Positions 1-10,684 of a stretch of 64,000 nt of DNA are shown here, one piece after another (the stretch's first letter is position 1; every line of letters starts with the position of its first letter). The position numbers and the translations under genes were made by a program. A model generated the notes under the pieces. That model searched no databases. It saw nothing but the letters and a program-made list of their open reading frames with translations, and was not told where the DNA came from. The DNA comes from Globisporangium splendens (Eukaryota; Oomycota; Peronosporomycetes; Pythiales; Pythiaceae). Where the stretch lies: assembly GCA_006386115.1 (NCBI GenBank), contig VFIW01000109.1:62001-126000 (forward strand), given 5' to 3'.

Positions 1-1984
1 AAAAACAATTCAGACGATGATGACGACGACGAGTACCAGGAGCTGAAACAGAAGGACGAGAGTGAGAACAAAAAGGAAATGTCCGATCTCGACTTTTTGC
101 GCTCGAAAGTGAGCAAATCCATCGATAAGGACGACGACGTGTCTGATTCTGGTAGCGAAAAGGAGTATGCAGAGAATATCGAAGATGATGATGATGGCGT
201 GGACGAAAATGGAAAGACGAAAGAGAAAAACAGCGCTGGCGATGGAACGAATGCCGATGACGACGATGAAGGCAAGCCGACAGCGCGTCTGTTTGTGCGC
301 AACCTGCCGTTCACCGCCGTCGAGGAAGACCTGATGGATCTGTTTTCGACACACGGCGAGATCCTGGAGGTGCACATGCCGTTGGACGACACGAAGCGGC
401 GAAAGGGCTTTGGTTTCGTGCTTTTCAAGAACACAGTCGACGCACAGGTGGCGCTGAGCGCGCTGAACGGATTCGCGTTCCAGGGACGTTTGCTGCATGT
501 AATTTTCGCAAAGATGAAACCAGAGAAGGTCGACCCCGAGCAATTGCTGCAGAATCCAAACTTGACGTACAAGCAGAAGAAAGAGCTGGAGCGTCAGATC
601 ACGGCGAGCAAGCAGACTGGTTGGAACGCGTCGTTCATTCGTGGGGATGCCACAGTTGGGTCGCTTGCGCAGCGTATGGGTGTCAAGCGCGGCGACATCA
701 TGGACAAAGAGAACGGCAACATGGCTGTGCGGTTAGCCATCGGTGAGACGATGCTCGTGAAGGAGAACAAAGACTTTTTCGCGCAAGAAGGCGTGGACCT
801 GAACGCGATCGAAGGCGCGATCGTCAAGAGCAGTCAACAAACAGCGGCACAGAAACAAAAAATCGAACGTAGTACGACGGTGATTCTCGTCAAGAACTTG
901 CCGCACACGACCGACGAAGACGAGCTTGCGCAGTTGTTCCGAAAACACGGCGAGATTGGACGGTTTCTCGTGCCACCGTCGAAAACGCTGGCGTTGGTCG
1001 AATTCTTTGAGCCTACGGAAGCTCGGAAAGCGTTCCGGTCGCTTGCGTACAAGAAGTACCAGCACGTACCGTTGTACTTGGAGTGGGCGCCCGTGAAAGT
1101 ATTCAACAAAGACGCCACAAAGTCAACAAAAGAGGATGTCAAGGGCATCAAGTCGACGGCAATCGTCCCGGACGTGAACGACGACGAGAACGCAGCCGAC
1201 GCGAACAACACCATCTGTGTCAAAAACCTGAGCTTCGCGACGAAGGAACAAGGGCTCGAGAAGCTTTTCAAGCGGTGCGGCAAGCTCCGCAAAGTCACAA
1301 TTGCGCGAAGAAAAGATCCGAAGCGGGGTATGCTCTCCATGGGCTTTGGCTTCGTGGAGTTTGTGGATCCAAAGCACGCCGAGGCAGCGATCAAGTCGCT
1401 TCAGTCGACGGTGCTCGACGGCCACGCGCTCAACCTAAAGATCTCGCAAAAGAAGGTGACGCAGGCTCCGAAGCGGAAAGCTGACGAGGACGACGACGCG
1501 AAAATGAGCGGTCGCAAGTCCAAGATCATTGTGCGCAACGTGGCGTTCGAAGCCACGAGCAACGAAATCCGCGAGCTCTTTGCGGCGTTTGGACAGCTGA
1601 AGCGTGTGCGCATGCCGAAGAAATTCGACGGCAAGCACCGAGGCTTTGCGTTTGTGGAATTTCTGACCGAACAGGAAGCGCAGACAGCGTTTTCGGCGCT
1701 CTCGAGTTCGCATCTCTACGGACGCCACTTGGTGCTCGAGTGGGCTGAAGACGCTGACGATATCGATACGCTGCGCGCCAAGGCCTCGAAGGATCTGTCG
1801 GCGATCAATGGTGCGTTTTGATATATATACATATATATATAATTGCCATCTCGGTGATGTGTTTAAGCGTTGCTGACTGATGTCACTTTGTTTTTGCATG
1901 GATACAGACAGCGGCCGCCGCAAGCGCATGAAACGCGGGCAGGACGACGATGACGATGAAGGCGACGACGACGACGAGTATTAA
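1..1984 (+). CDS. MRD1: MRD1/RBM19-like multi-RRM rRNA-processing protein (5' partial)
   Basis: The reading frame is already open at base 1, so the N-terminus lies outside the window. Exons are 1..1810 and 1908..1984; the 97-nt GT-AG intron splits a GAC codon, giving 628 visible residues. Four RRM domains start near residues 94, 290, 403 and 506, with RNP2/RNP1-type strings such as LFVRNLPF and KGFGFVLF in the first. Between the first two visible RRMs lies a helical linker (W-N-x-S-F-I, then VRLAIGET) that I associate with Mrd1/RBM19. Yeast Mrd1 has five RRMs and RBM19 six, so one or two are probably upstream. The start and the C-terminal exon are strongly acidic. The family works in the nucleolus on 35S pre-rRNA and 18S maturation. 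Stopping at the unspliced TGA at 1819 would remove the acidic basic-patch tail, so the spliced form is preferred. Confidence 0.85.
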
Positions 1985-2197
1985 GTGAAGCTTATGAGAA
2001 CGTCACGACGAATAGACTCGATAGGTACCAAACTTTCCCCCCGTTGTCCTGTAGATCTTGCAGACAGCAAAGGTGCAAGTATGTAATTGGAAACAAAAGA
2101 AATCAACGAATCGATATATCCGACACACACGCAATGCAAATCTCTCGTCTTATTAAGAGATCGTTCGATCACAAATGCCAAGCCTGCTTGGCTTTGC

Positions 2198-4477
2198 TTA
2201 TAGTCGACTGCTGTGAGGACGCGCGGTCAGCGCATCTTGCTGGATCAGCGCCAACTGCTTGTGCGTGTACGTGAGCGGCTTGGCGTGCGTGTTCGAGAAC
2301 TGCGACACCGTGTGGCCGTTCTCGGAGCAAAGCTTCCACTTGGTGGTGAGCAATCCCTCGACACCGACAGGACCGCGGGCGTGGATGCGGCCCGTACTAA
2401 TACCCACTTCGGCACCAAGTCCGAATCGGTACCCGTCGGCAAAGCGCGTGCTTGCGTTGTGGAACACACACGCGCTGTCGATGTTTTGCTGGAATTGCTC
2501 AGCCACGGCGCGGTTCTCCGTGACTATGCACTCGGTGTGGCCGCTGCTGTGCTCGTTAATGTGTTTCACGGCTGCGTCCACTCCGTTCACGACTTCGACA
2601 CTCAGTTCCTTCGTGCCGTACTCGGTCGAGAGTGCCGTGGTTTTGCGCGAACGCACCGTCGACAGCCCGAGCTTGTCAGCATTTGGGCCAATGTGCAGGG
2701 TCACACCAGTCTTCTCCAGCACAGCGAGTACAGTCTTCGCTTTGCCGTTGGCAACAAACGATTCATCGATCAACAGCGTTTCCAACGCGTTGCATGCCGC
2801 AGGGTAATCGGTTTTCGCATCAATCGCGAGCTCAATCGCCTTGTCCACGTTCGCTTCCGAGTGGATGTACATGTGGCAGACGCCCTCAGCGTGGCCCAAC
2901 ACGGGGATGCGCGTGCTCTTCTTGATGTTGCTCACCATCGTACCCGAGCCGCGAGGGATGCACAGGTCAATGACGTCGTCCAAGCGCAGCAAATCCGAGA
3001 TCTCTTCGCGCGACGTGACAAGCCCGATCACGTTCTTCGTCACCTTGCCCTTAGTCTCCGAGTCAATGGCGTCGACGATGATCTGGTGCAGGATCGCGTT
3101 ACTGTTGGCGGCTTCCTTCCCTCCCTTGAGCAGGAGTCCGTTGCCACTGCGCAACGAGAGCGCAGCGATCTGCGGCAGCGAGTCTGGGCGGCTTTCGAAG
3201 ATCACGAGCAGCACACCAATAGGCGCAGTCTCTTGGTGCAACACCAGCCCCGACGCCAACTCCGTGCGCTTGAGCATCTTGCCAATCGGTTCTTCTTGCA
3301 TGGCAATGCTCTTGATGCCTTCGGCGAGTGTCTCCAGCTTGGCTTTCGTCAACTTCAAGCGCGCGAGCAGTCCTTCGTCCAACGACGACACTTCCGCAGC
3401 GTACAGATCTGCCTGGTTCGCCTTCAAAATCGCAGGACTTTGCGCCACAAGATCGTTCGCGATGCGCATCAGAATGTTCGCACGCTCTTGGGAGCTCAGC
3501 TTTTGCAGTTGACGGCATCCGTCACGCGCTGCGACTGCCATTTCTTCCGACGTGAGGGAGTCCGACGCCGCGCCTGGGTTGGCCACGAAGAGCGTGCCGT
3601 GGTTCGCACCGTCCACGACGGCAGTGACGATCCCGTACTTGAACCCACTAGCGATGACGACAGCCTTGACGCCACGCGCGATCGCACCTTGCGCAGATTC
3701 AATTTTCGAACCCATGCCTCCGCGCCCCATGCTAGACTTTTCGCCAATCTCAAACTCCGAATTATCGGTGTGGAACACTGGGATCACCTTGGCGCCAGGT
3801 TGGTTTGGAGGTTTGTTGTAGAGCCCCTCGACGTCCGTGAGCAGCAAGAGCAGGTCGGCGCCGATTTCGCCACCGACAAGCGACGCGAGCGCGTCATTGT
3901 CGCTGAAGATCGTGCTATCGGAGCCCGCGCTGACGGCGTCGTTTTCGTTCACGATCGGGATCACGTCCAATTCGAGCAAGTTGAGCATCGTGTCGCGCAT
4001 GTTGGCGCGGTTCTTTGCGGTTTTGAAGTCCGATCCCGTCACGAGCACTTGGGAGCACGCGACGTCATACAGCGAGAAGAGCGTCTCGTAGAGCGACATC
4101 AGTCCAATTTGGCCCGCTGCGGCCATAGCACCCTTCTTCTTTTCCAGCGCGAGCATCTGCTGGTTGCCCTGCACGTGCGTGCGCAGCGACGCCGAGAGCA
4201 GGATCTGTTTGTTGAGACGCTTGCGGCCGATGCCCACGGAGCCACTGGTGACCAGCAGCACCTCCTTGCCCTGGCGCTTGAGCATGCAGATCTGCTCGAC
4301 CATGGACGCGATGCGGCCGAGCGCTGGCTCACCGTTCGTCGACACGACGCTCGTGCCCATCTTGATGACGATGCGGCGCGCGTGCTTGAGGTCCTGGCGC
4401 GTGATGGCGCGCTCTGGTCGCATGCTGGTGGCTCCGCCCATGCGCGGAGCCGCGTGGAGTCCATCTCGGCGCATCAT
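2198..4477 (-). CDS. P5CS: Delta-1-pyrroline-5-carboxylate synthetase (glutamate 5-kinase + gamma-glutamyl-phosphate reductase)
   Basis: A single-exon protein of 759 aa that fuses the ProB- and ProA-type enzymes, as in plant and animal P5CS. It phosphorylates glutamate and then reduces it to glutamate semialdehyde/P5C, the first steps of proline synthesis. The kinase part begins near residue 34 (RIVIKMGTSVVS) and carries TSGSVGIGR and VNENDAVSAG. The aldehyde-dehydrogenase-like part contains FESRPDSLPQIAALSLRSGN and the catalytic-cysteine segment YPAACNALETLL. The first of two adjacent ATGs (4477) is chosen. The frame is open upstream to 4549, but a pyrimidine-rich stretch ending in AACAG lies just before this ATG and could be the 3' end of a 5'UTR intron, so the true N-terminus may differ by a few residues. 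Length is close to that of plant and animal P5CS. Confidence 0.93.
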   Translation of the reverse strand: MMRRDGLHAAPRMGGATSMRPERAITRQDLKHARRIVIKMGTSVVSTNGEPALGRIASMVEQICMLKRQGKEVLLVTSGSVGIGRKRLNKQILLSASLRTHVQGNQQMLALEKKKGAMAAAGQIGLMSLYETLFSLYDVACSQVLVTGSDFKTAKNRANMRDTMLNLLELDVIPIVNENDAVSAGSDSTIFSDNDALASLVGGEIGADLLLLLTDVEGLYNKPPNQPGAKVIPVFHTDNSEFEIGEKSSMGRGGMGSKIESAQGAIARGVKAVVIASGFKYGIVTAVVDGANHGTLFVANPGAASDSLTSEEMAVAARDGCRQLQKLSSQERANILMRIANDLVAQSPAILKANQADLYAAEVSSLDEGLLARLKLTKAKLETLAEGIKSIAMQEEPIGKMLKRTELASGLVLHQETAPIGVLLVIFESRPDSLPQIAALSLRSGNGLLLKGGKEAANSNAILHQIIVDAIDSETKGKVTKNVIGLVTSREEISDLLRLDDVIDLCIPRGSGTMVSNIKKSTRIPVLGHAEGVCHMYIHSEANVDKAIELAIDAKTDYPAACNALETLLIDESFVANGKAKTVLAVLEKTGVTLHIGPNADKLGLSTVRSRKTTALSTEYGTKELSVEVVNGVDAAVKHINEHSSGHTECIVTENRAVAEQFQQNIDSACVFHNASTRFADGYRFGLGAEVGISTGRIHARGPVGVEGLLTTKWKLCSENGHTVSQFSNTHAKPLTYTHKQLALIQQDALTARPHSSRL

Positions 4478-5542
4478 GTCGTCTGTTAAGAGTGAGTGTG
4501 TGCGTCGGTGAGGAAGGATGCAAAAGACGCTTGTTCGCGAGAGCGTCAATTGCGGAATGCCGAGACCTCAGATCCATCTCCTGAACCGAAACAGAGCGGC
4601 TGCAAGACGGACGCCTGGCTCGGCGCGTCGCATGACGCATCTATTTAGACAGGGCATGCGTTTAAAAAAGGAGTGTGTTGACTTTGATGGGTGTCACTGT
4701 GGTGGTGCTCAGCTCATTGTATGCAGTGTGGCAGGGATCGTAGAGGAGAGGCACTGTTTCTGTATGCGCATAGGGGTGTCGCTACGAGCGTGACTTCCAG
4801 GGCGTCATTTCGGCGCTCACAAGAATTTTCCAACGGAAACAACATTAGCGTTTTGCATCGTTGTGTCCCTATTATTAACAGCGATAGACAGTCGCAATGA
4901 GCGCACTGTGTCATGAAAAGACAGCGTCCATGATGCCTCCCTGCTTCAGGAGTGAACTGGGTGCGCTTTAACACGCGGGCTCGTGTCGTATGGCTTGTTT
5001 GGGTCGTCGAGTCAGATAGCCGTCGAATGCAGTGCTGTTTGGCACCACTCTCCTTCTGATTTGCCTTTCAAACATACTATTCGAGTCGATTTAGGACAAT
5101 TCATATCGATACTCAAACCAAGTTGGCACTGTTTGTAGCCTCTGTGTTTGCATGATCTGCTAAACTCGTATTTTGTATCCAACAATCACAATAGATAGGG
5201 TTTCGATTATTGAGCCCTTCAACATACGAAGCGTGGCACTGGGACAACACGAAAATAATGGACGCAGATTTGAGTCGGTGGGTGCGCGGCAGCCATCATT
5301 ATCGCGAAGCCACGACCCTCGCGCGCGCATTTGCGTTGGGCTCCCCAGTAGAAAAGCCCATTGCTCGTTGGAACCCTCAGCTTTCTCGGAATGCGCGTCG
5401 CCTCAAGCGTGCAGTTGCTGCCCAATGCCTCAGCTGGTTCCTCCTGCATGCGAGCTTTTCCCGCACAGTAAGCAACAAAATGCAGCGCGATGACACGATG
5501 ACAGCCTTGCCCTCTTGCAAGACCTAGTCTGCGTACTTTGAC
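4478..5542. other. Intergenic, no gene recognised
   Basis: About 1.06 kb holding only short overlapping frames without domain or codon signal. The left end presumably contains the P5CS promoter and 5'UTR. Confidence 0.5.
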
Positions 5543-5869
5543 ATGCAACAAATCGGGCAGCAAGAAGCCGACCGCAAGAGTGGTCAGGACCGAGACAAGA
5601 AGATCGACTCTCCCTCTCTCGCGCAGATGGTCGCGATCAAGTCGAGCGTGGCGGTCGTGGACAACTTCGTGATCGTCGAGTACGAGTTCCCCCAGTTCAC
5701 GTCGTTGTACTACGACCCGATCGCGAGCTCCACCGAAGACACGACCTCGAGTGCAACCACAGCTCCGACGACGACAATCGTCCATTCCAAGGTCGCGTCG
5801 ACAAGTTCATCCATGTTCCTGACGGGTGTTGTGTCGGTCTTGGCTCTAGTCGGCGTGATGACCAGGTAG
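5543..5869 (+). CDS. Hypothetical fragment with GPI-anchor-like C-terminus
   Basis: A 108-aa frame with no recognised domain. The last 20 residues form a hydrophobic segment (MFLTGVVSVLALVGVM) preceded by a Ser/Thr/Ala-rich stretch, the usual build of a C-terminal GPI-attachment signal on a secreted protein. There is no N-terminal signal peptide in this frame. A possible splice acceptor (AATCGGGCAG) lies at about 5549-5558, so this may be the last exon of a longer gene, or a remnant. I could not find a convincing upstream exon with a signal peptide. Confidence 0.25.
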   Translation: MQQIGQQEADRKSGQDRDKKIDSPSLAQMVAIKSSVAVVDNFVIVEYEFPQFTSLYYDPIASSTEDTTSSATTAPTTTIVHSKVASTSSSMFLTGVVSVLALVGVMTR

Positions 5870-6492
5870 TCTGAGTGCGGAGACGCTGACTTTCTATCGT
5901 GGAGTTGAGGCTGTTATTTGTGTGTGTGCTTCTCGATGCTCAGGTGCATTGTAGTGGCAAGTACGATGACGCCAGGCAAGTCATCTGCGATGCTCGATGA
6001 GCGTGTGAGTCTGTCGTTATATTTTGAGCTGGTATCTGTGTACCCAATAGACGCGATCCAATCATTTCCTCATGCGGCATCAAGTTTCTCCTCCCGAGTG
6101 TTGGATTCCTCAAAATAGAAGAGCAAGATTGTTGCAGCAGGAGGAGTTGTGCTTGTGCTATGAATATGCCCTTGCCGTATCGGAGCAAGCGGCATCTCGC
6201 TGCTCGTGAATCGAGCTCCATTCTTGAGAGTAGAGCAAACACGACGGAAAGTGAATCCTGAGCTTACCTGATTTAGATCATGCCAGAACAATCTTAGACA
6301 CACATGAAAACGTTGGAGGCGGATCCAACGGATCAGATTCGCGTTCCAAGCAGGAATGCCCACCTTAGCATGCGAGTTGCGATCGGTGAACACTCGAACC
6401 TGGCCATCATATTCCAATTCACCTGGACTCTCAAACACCACTCGCCAAGCAACCACCAACCACACACACACACACCTTCACACAGCCGCAAA

Positions 6493-7023
6493 ATGATGAC
6501 CAGTATAATCAAGAAGACCGTCCTCGTCCTCCCACTTCTCGTGGCCATGTACACCTCCGCCGAGGGTGTCCGCGCGTACTCCTTCGAAGAAGACACCAAC
6601 TCCACCACCACCACGGGGTCTCTCGACTGGAGCGAAGAAGTCTCAGGGAGCTACTCCGCCGACTCGGACTCTGGCAGCGGATTCATCGATGCATTCCACG
6701 AGGCAGCTCGCGCGGAGCTGTCTGGCGACGACTTTGACGGCTCTGGTGTGGCTGACGGCTGGTCGGACCACACTTCTGGCTCCGACTCGGACGCAATCTC
6801 CAACTCGAACCCCAGCAGCAGCAGCCACAACGAAGACCGAGTTGGGGACGATGCGCATGAGTCGTTCGGCTACGACTACGATGGATCGGACGGCTGGGCG
6901 AACTCGAGCTCCAGTTCGGACACTGGCTGCGACGACTCGGTCGGCGAGAACCCGTCTGGAAGCGACGACGACGCCGACTACGATGGCTCCGATGTCGCCG
7001 ATGGCTGGAGTACGAAGGCGTAA
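6493..7023 (+). CDS. Secreted acidic Ser/Asp/Gly-rich protein
   Basis: A 176-aa protein. The chosen start is the first of two adjacent ATGs (6493) because it gives a classical signal peptide: basic residues, a hydrophobic core (TVLVLPLLVAMYTSA), then likely cleavage near residues 22-28. An upstream in-frame ATG at 6304 would bury this signal and is rejected. The mature part is very acidic and low in complexity: runs of Ser and Asp, a DGS[GD]VADGWS motif present at the middle and at the C-terminus, and DGSDGW between them. Only one Cys is present, so this is not a cysteine-rich elicitor type. A CA-rich leader (about 6455-6490) precedes the start. No family recognised; extracellular or wall-associated by inference. 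Confidence 0.6.
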   Translation: MMTSIIKKTVLVLPLLVAMYTSAEGVRAYSFEEDTNSTTTTGSLDWSEEVSGSYSADSDSGSGFIDAFHEAARAELSGDDFDGSGVADGWSDHTSGSDSDAISNSNPSSSSHNEDRVGDDAHESFGYDYDGSDGWANSSSSSDTGCDDSVGENPSGSDDDADYDGSDVADGWSTKA

Positions 7024-7690
7024 TTGGGACAAGTGAACTATTTATTTGCCGCCGTCGATAGGCGTCAACACATAAACTCGTCTCAGAAATACTGCAATTG
7101 CAGAGCAAGAAAATAGATCTTGATTGACTCTTGTGCCGCACAACTGACAAGCATGCGCCACCTGCTTTCTGTGCTGTGTGTCGGTTTCCCACCTTTGAAA
7201 GCATGATTGGGAGCCAGCTGCAGCAGACCACAAAGTCCTCATGACTGCAAGAAGGACTGGATCCCTGTGTTGTTGTGTTGAAGAACCATTCCGTATTGAT
7301 TTCGCTCTGCAAGTTGCGAAAAATCTCAACTGCTTTGCAGTGATTATGACGTGGCTTTTTTGTTCTTGCGAAGATCTCAACCTCGTGAATGATGACGTCT
7401 CTCGAGTCTTCCTGATTGTGCTTCCTGTTCCCTGATAAAGCCTCCAAGCCTGTCTTGAGTTTTTCTTCTGACGCCAACGTCTTTTATCTGGAAAAGAAAA
7501 AACGTGCAACTCGAAAAAGCTAGAAGAAAATACAAAGAGAGACACACACACTAGAAGGAACGCAAAGTTGAAACAAAATAGCAGTTAAATTAGCTTTCAA
7601 ATGTGATCTCGCACACATGTGAACAATAAATTAACGGTTTTCCCTAAGACAACTACTAGAATAAATTAAGGCACTCGCTCCTCCGATGCT
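7024..7690. other. Intergenic, converging 3' ends
   Basis: About 670 bp between the ends of two convergent genes. AATAAA at 7626 lies on the plus strand. No coding signal seen. Confidence 0.5.
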
Positions 7691-9130
7691 TTACAACTGC
7701 AGCCACGGGTGGTCGAGTACTTCCTCCATACTCAGGCGCTCGTGCGCCTCCGAGTGGAGCATGCAGCGCACGAGGTGCTTGGCCTCGTCGCTCACGCGCC
7801 ACCACTCCAGGTCGTCGAACGCGATCTCGCCCGACAGAGTTTTCTCGAGCATCTCCTCGTCAGAGGGCGCCGTGAACGGCGAGTAGCCGCACAAAATCGT
7901 GTACAACACGGCACCAGCGCTGAAAACGTCCGCGGCAAACGACACATCACCACTCTCCAAAACTTCTGGAGCCGCGTACCCAATGGTGCAGCTCACCGAC
8001 GACTTCGAGTTGACTTCTTCCGCGAGCTGCGCCGAGCCAAAGTCACCGAGCTTCACAGTCTCCACTTGCAGAGAAGAACTCTTGAAGTACACGTTTTCAG
8101 GTTTGATATCCAAATGCACGATGCCGTGGTCGTGGACGTACGCGATGGCTTCAGCGAGCTTCCGGAACAAAGTCTTGGCATGTGCCTCTTCCATGCCGCC
8201 GTTGGCGCTGATGTACTCGTACAGGTCACCGCCCGCACAGTTCTCGAGGATCAGGTACGCCTTCTCCTTCTGACGGAACGAGTCATGGAGGTGCACAATG
8301 TTCTCGTGGCTGGTGAAGTTGGTCAGCAGGTGGTGGAAACGGATCTCGTTGCGCGCCGCGACAGCCGCCTTCTTGGACGACGCGTCCACGGCCTTCAGCA
8401 CGAAAGACGGCTTGCTGCTGCGGTCCATCCAGCTGTAGCACTCAGTGATGGTAGACGCTGGCGAGTGCATCAGCATGTTGCCCAAAGTGAACTTGTTGAT
8501 CCACGCAAGCAGATCGATGGCGTCCTGGATGTGCTTGGCCCACACGTCGCGGTCGTGCTTCGACTCGAACTTCAGCACCCACTTGTCGCTGTTCGACGAC
8601 ACACTGGAGCTCGACGCCTTGACGTTCTCACCCGGGGTCTGGAAGTCGATCAGCAGCTTGTTCTTGGACTGCCGCTCGACATGCGTCCAGACACTGAGCA
8701 GCTTGCGTTGCCGCACCTCGCCGCCCTCGGACCGCCTGTACTCCATGTACGGCACCGTGCCGGTCTGCAGCGTGACGAAGCGAGGCACGAAAAAGTTCAT
8801 CCACTCGGGCACGGGCGCCTGCTTCAGCACGCGCACCGTCGTCGCGTGGAACAGCTTGGACTGCAGCTGCTTCTGCGAACGCGCAGCGCTCTCGAGCTCC
8901 TCGTCCTCGAAGATGGTCTCCGTGAGTCGCAGGTCCTTCGAGCTGGTCGTCTCGTACGAGCTCAGGCGCGCGGTCGCGTGATGGTGGTCGATCGAACTCA
9001 TGCCCGAACACGTGCTCGTCGTGAGGAACGACGCGCGGTGCTCCTTCCACGCCGACGAAGCCGACGAAGACGAGCTCGTGGGACCAGAGAGGCTGCTGCG
9101 CTCGTCGTTCAGGAACTGCAGCACACCCAT
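7691..9130 (-). CDS. Serine/threonine protein kinase with N-terminal PH-like region
   Basis: A single-exon protein of 479 aa. Residues about 110-225 look like a pleckstrin-homology-type module (FVPRFVTLQTGTVPYMEY near the start, W-V-L-K-F then DRDVWAKHIQDAIDLL at the end). The kinase domain spans about 235-478: catalytic Lys in FVLKAV, alpha-C Glu in RNEIRFHH, catalytic loop HLDIKPENV, DFG, YAAPE and a final HPWL helix. It resembles the CAMK/AGC groups. Two oddities are visible: the glycine-rich loop is degenerate (LGNMLMHS), and HRD reads HLD, so this is a non-RD kinase. The N-terminal 100 residues are Ser/Thr-rich. Expected to be recruited to membrane phosphoinositides if the PH call is right. 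Confidence 0.8.
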   Translation of the reverse strand: MGVLQFLNDERSSLSGPTSSSSSASSAWKEHRASFLTTSTCSGMSSIDHHHATARLSSYETTSSKDLRLTETIFEDEELESAARSQKQLQSKLFHATTVRVLKQAPVPEWMNFFVPRFVTLQTGTVPYMEYRRSEGGEVRQRKLLSVWTHVERQSKNKLLIDFQTPGENVKASSSSVSSNSDKWVLKFESKHDRDVWAKHIQDAIDLLAWINKFTLGNMLMHSPASTITECYSWMDRSSKPSFVLKAVDASSKKAAVAARNEIRFHHLLTNFTSHENIVHLHDSFRQKEKAYLILENCAGGDLYEYISANGGMEEAHAKTLFRKLAEAIAYVHDHGIVHLDIKPENVYFKSSSLQVETVKLGDFGSAQLAEEVNSKSSVSCTIGYAAPEVLESGDVSFAADVFSAGAVLYTILCGYSPFTAPSDEEMLEKTLSGEIAFDDLEWWRVSDEAKHLVRCMLHSEAHERLSMEEVLDHPWLQL

Positions 9131-9938
9131 TTTACTAAGCGCTATTCTGGAGCGTTGGGTTGTTCTGTTCTGTGGAGCGAGCGGGCGCCAGCTGTCTATT
9201 CTGCTGGGCGGCTAATGCTATTCTTTCTTTCGAGTGATGCGCTTTTGCTGCTCGCCTGTGCACGAGGTGGAAAAACGCCTTTTGACGCCGTTATTCTGAC
9301 CACTCGAGCAGCTTTTTCGCCCTGCCACAAGTCAGTCGGGCTGGTGATTGTGGTCTCTCGGGCAGTTGGCGGCTCCGACAGAGGAACAACAGGGAAAATG
9401 TATGTTGGATGAACGGGATTTATTACGGCATCGAAGGCGCGGCGCGAAATCAAGGACCTACCCCCATGTAGGGCTAGGAGAAGCGCTGCCAGCCTCCTCC
9501 CGTTTAACTTGGGTTTTGTATGATAAAGAGGAATAGGGCAAAGTACACTAATCCAGTGCAGCGCCGATTACGTTTTTTCTCGTTTCTCTGCGAGCGAGCA
9601 GGATTGATGGTCCTTTGTGCCAACGCGTAATCGGCACGGGATGGGCGCGGCCGATTGGTGCACATTTGGCTGGACTTTTGTGCTGTGCGCGCCACTCGTT
9701 TGAAGTCGGTCGCGATGCCAGCGCGCGTAATAGGTGGCGCATTATGGGAAAACGCAAATGCACGCAGTCCTTTCATACAACCAAGCTCGACGTGACGTAA
9801 TTTATGCTTTCTCGCAAACAAAAGATTATGGTCCAGCGGCTTACAAATTGACGCTGCCGCAGAGATCGGCATTTCGCACGCGCGGAATGGCGCAATCACC
9901 GTTTATGACCCTTTTCGCCTGCAGAATAACTTACCAAT

Positions 9939-10006
9939 AATAAACCGACAAAAATAGCGACGAGCGAGCATGCAAAGCGACGACGCAATCGCGTTTTTTA
10001 ACGAGT
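9939..10006 (+). repeat. Dispersed motif, copy 1
   Basis: This 68-bp stretch matches 15487-15545 almost base for base: AATAAACCG[A/C]CAAAAATAGC, then an ATG-centred block running through GCGTTTTTTAACGAGT, after which the two copies diverge. Copy 1 has about 9 extra bases (GACGAGCGA) before the ATG. From the ATG at 9970 a 51-codon frame opens (to 10125), beginning MQSDDAIAFFNE; copy 2 begins MQTDDAVAFF. Probably the end of a mobile element or a duplicated 5' exon. Confidence 0.6.
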
Positions 10007-10302
10007 GGCCACGTTTGGCGCTGGCTCGGTCCAGTTCGGTCTTGTTGCCTCACTCTCGGTCGTGTCGTGTCGGTCTTGTCGTGTCGCAGGAAGAGCAAGA
10101 CGAATTACTGCTCTCGACCATTTAAAACCGCGCGTAAAAACTACGTACATCACCAACATTATTCTTATTTCCACCAATTGTCTTCTGCAGACTGCTGGGG
10201 TGTATCCACGCACTCGCTCGTGCTGCGAAACTCTGCCATGCAAAATAACAGCGAGTCGCTTGGGATCCTCAGTCGGGAGCCACAAGACCTGATTTTTGCT
10301 TG

Positions 10303-10431
10303 GTTTGGATTAACAATCATATTGCGACAAGGCCGCATTTTTCTTATCTACGAGCGCGACAACATCGACGCGGACCGCAGATGCAATGATGTCCTCGTTT
10401 GGATTAACAAGCGCATTGTGACAAAAGCGCT
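10303..10431 (+). repeat. Pair of imperfect direct repeats
   Basis: GTTTGGATTAACAA at about 10303 and 10397 is followed in both copies by a related stretch (CATATTGCGACAAGGC versus CGCATTGTGACAAAAG). The units are about 35 bp and lie 94 bp apart. No function seen. Confidence 0.45.
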
Positions 10432-10562
10432 CATATGGTTCATGTCTTGGCGTTCAGCAGTAAAATGTGTGACAGCCTGCCTCCGGCTACCAAATGAAAT
10501 TAAAGCCTACTTTTGCCTCCCATAAATCCTAACTCACACTTAGATCTGCGGTTCTGTTGCAA

Positions 10563-10684
10563 TCGAAAAGTGAAGGGGGGAAGATTCGGTTGGCGGCCAT
10601 GTCTACGGTGGAATGGGAGGGACGGATGTGCGTAATCAGTTCAGCGAACCAGCATTCACTCTCGCTCCACCCTTCACTTTTCGA
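10563..10684. repeat. MITE-like segment with 15-bp terminal inverted repeats
   Basis: TCGAAAAGTGAAGGG at 10563-10577 is the exact reverse complement of CCCTTCACTTTTCGA at 10670-10684, bounding a 122-bp segment. No clear target-site duplication flanks it and it has no coding capacity. Confidence 0.4.

Noticed and set aside
2213..4489. 758-codon frame antisense to P5C synthetase
   Set aside because: It is an exact shadow of a strongly conserved gene, is Arg/His/Val-rich as expected for an antisense frame of biased codons, and has no domain.
5173..5785. Overlapping frames on both strands (105-188 codons)
   Set aside because: No shared signal, no start context and no splice arrangement that yields a coherent protein.
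6304..6492. Upstream in-frame start for the secreted acidic protein
   Set aside because: It would place 63 unrelated residues before a textbook signal peptide.
7709..9412. 567-codon plus-strand frame over the kinase gene
   Set aside because: Antisense shadow of the kinase; no recognisable domain, composition typical of codon-bias artefacts.
10005..10525. Overlapping frames of 95-152 codons in the gene-poor stretch
   Set aside because: No domains or codon bias, and they overlap each other on both strands and a direct repeat.
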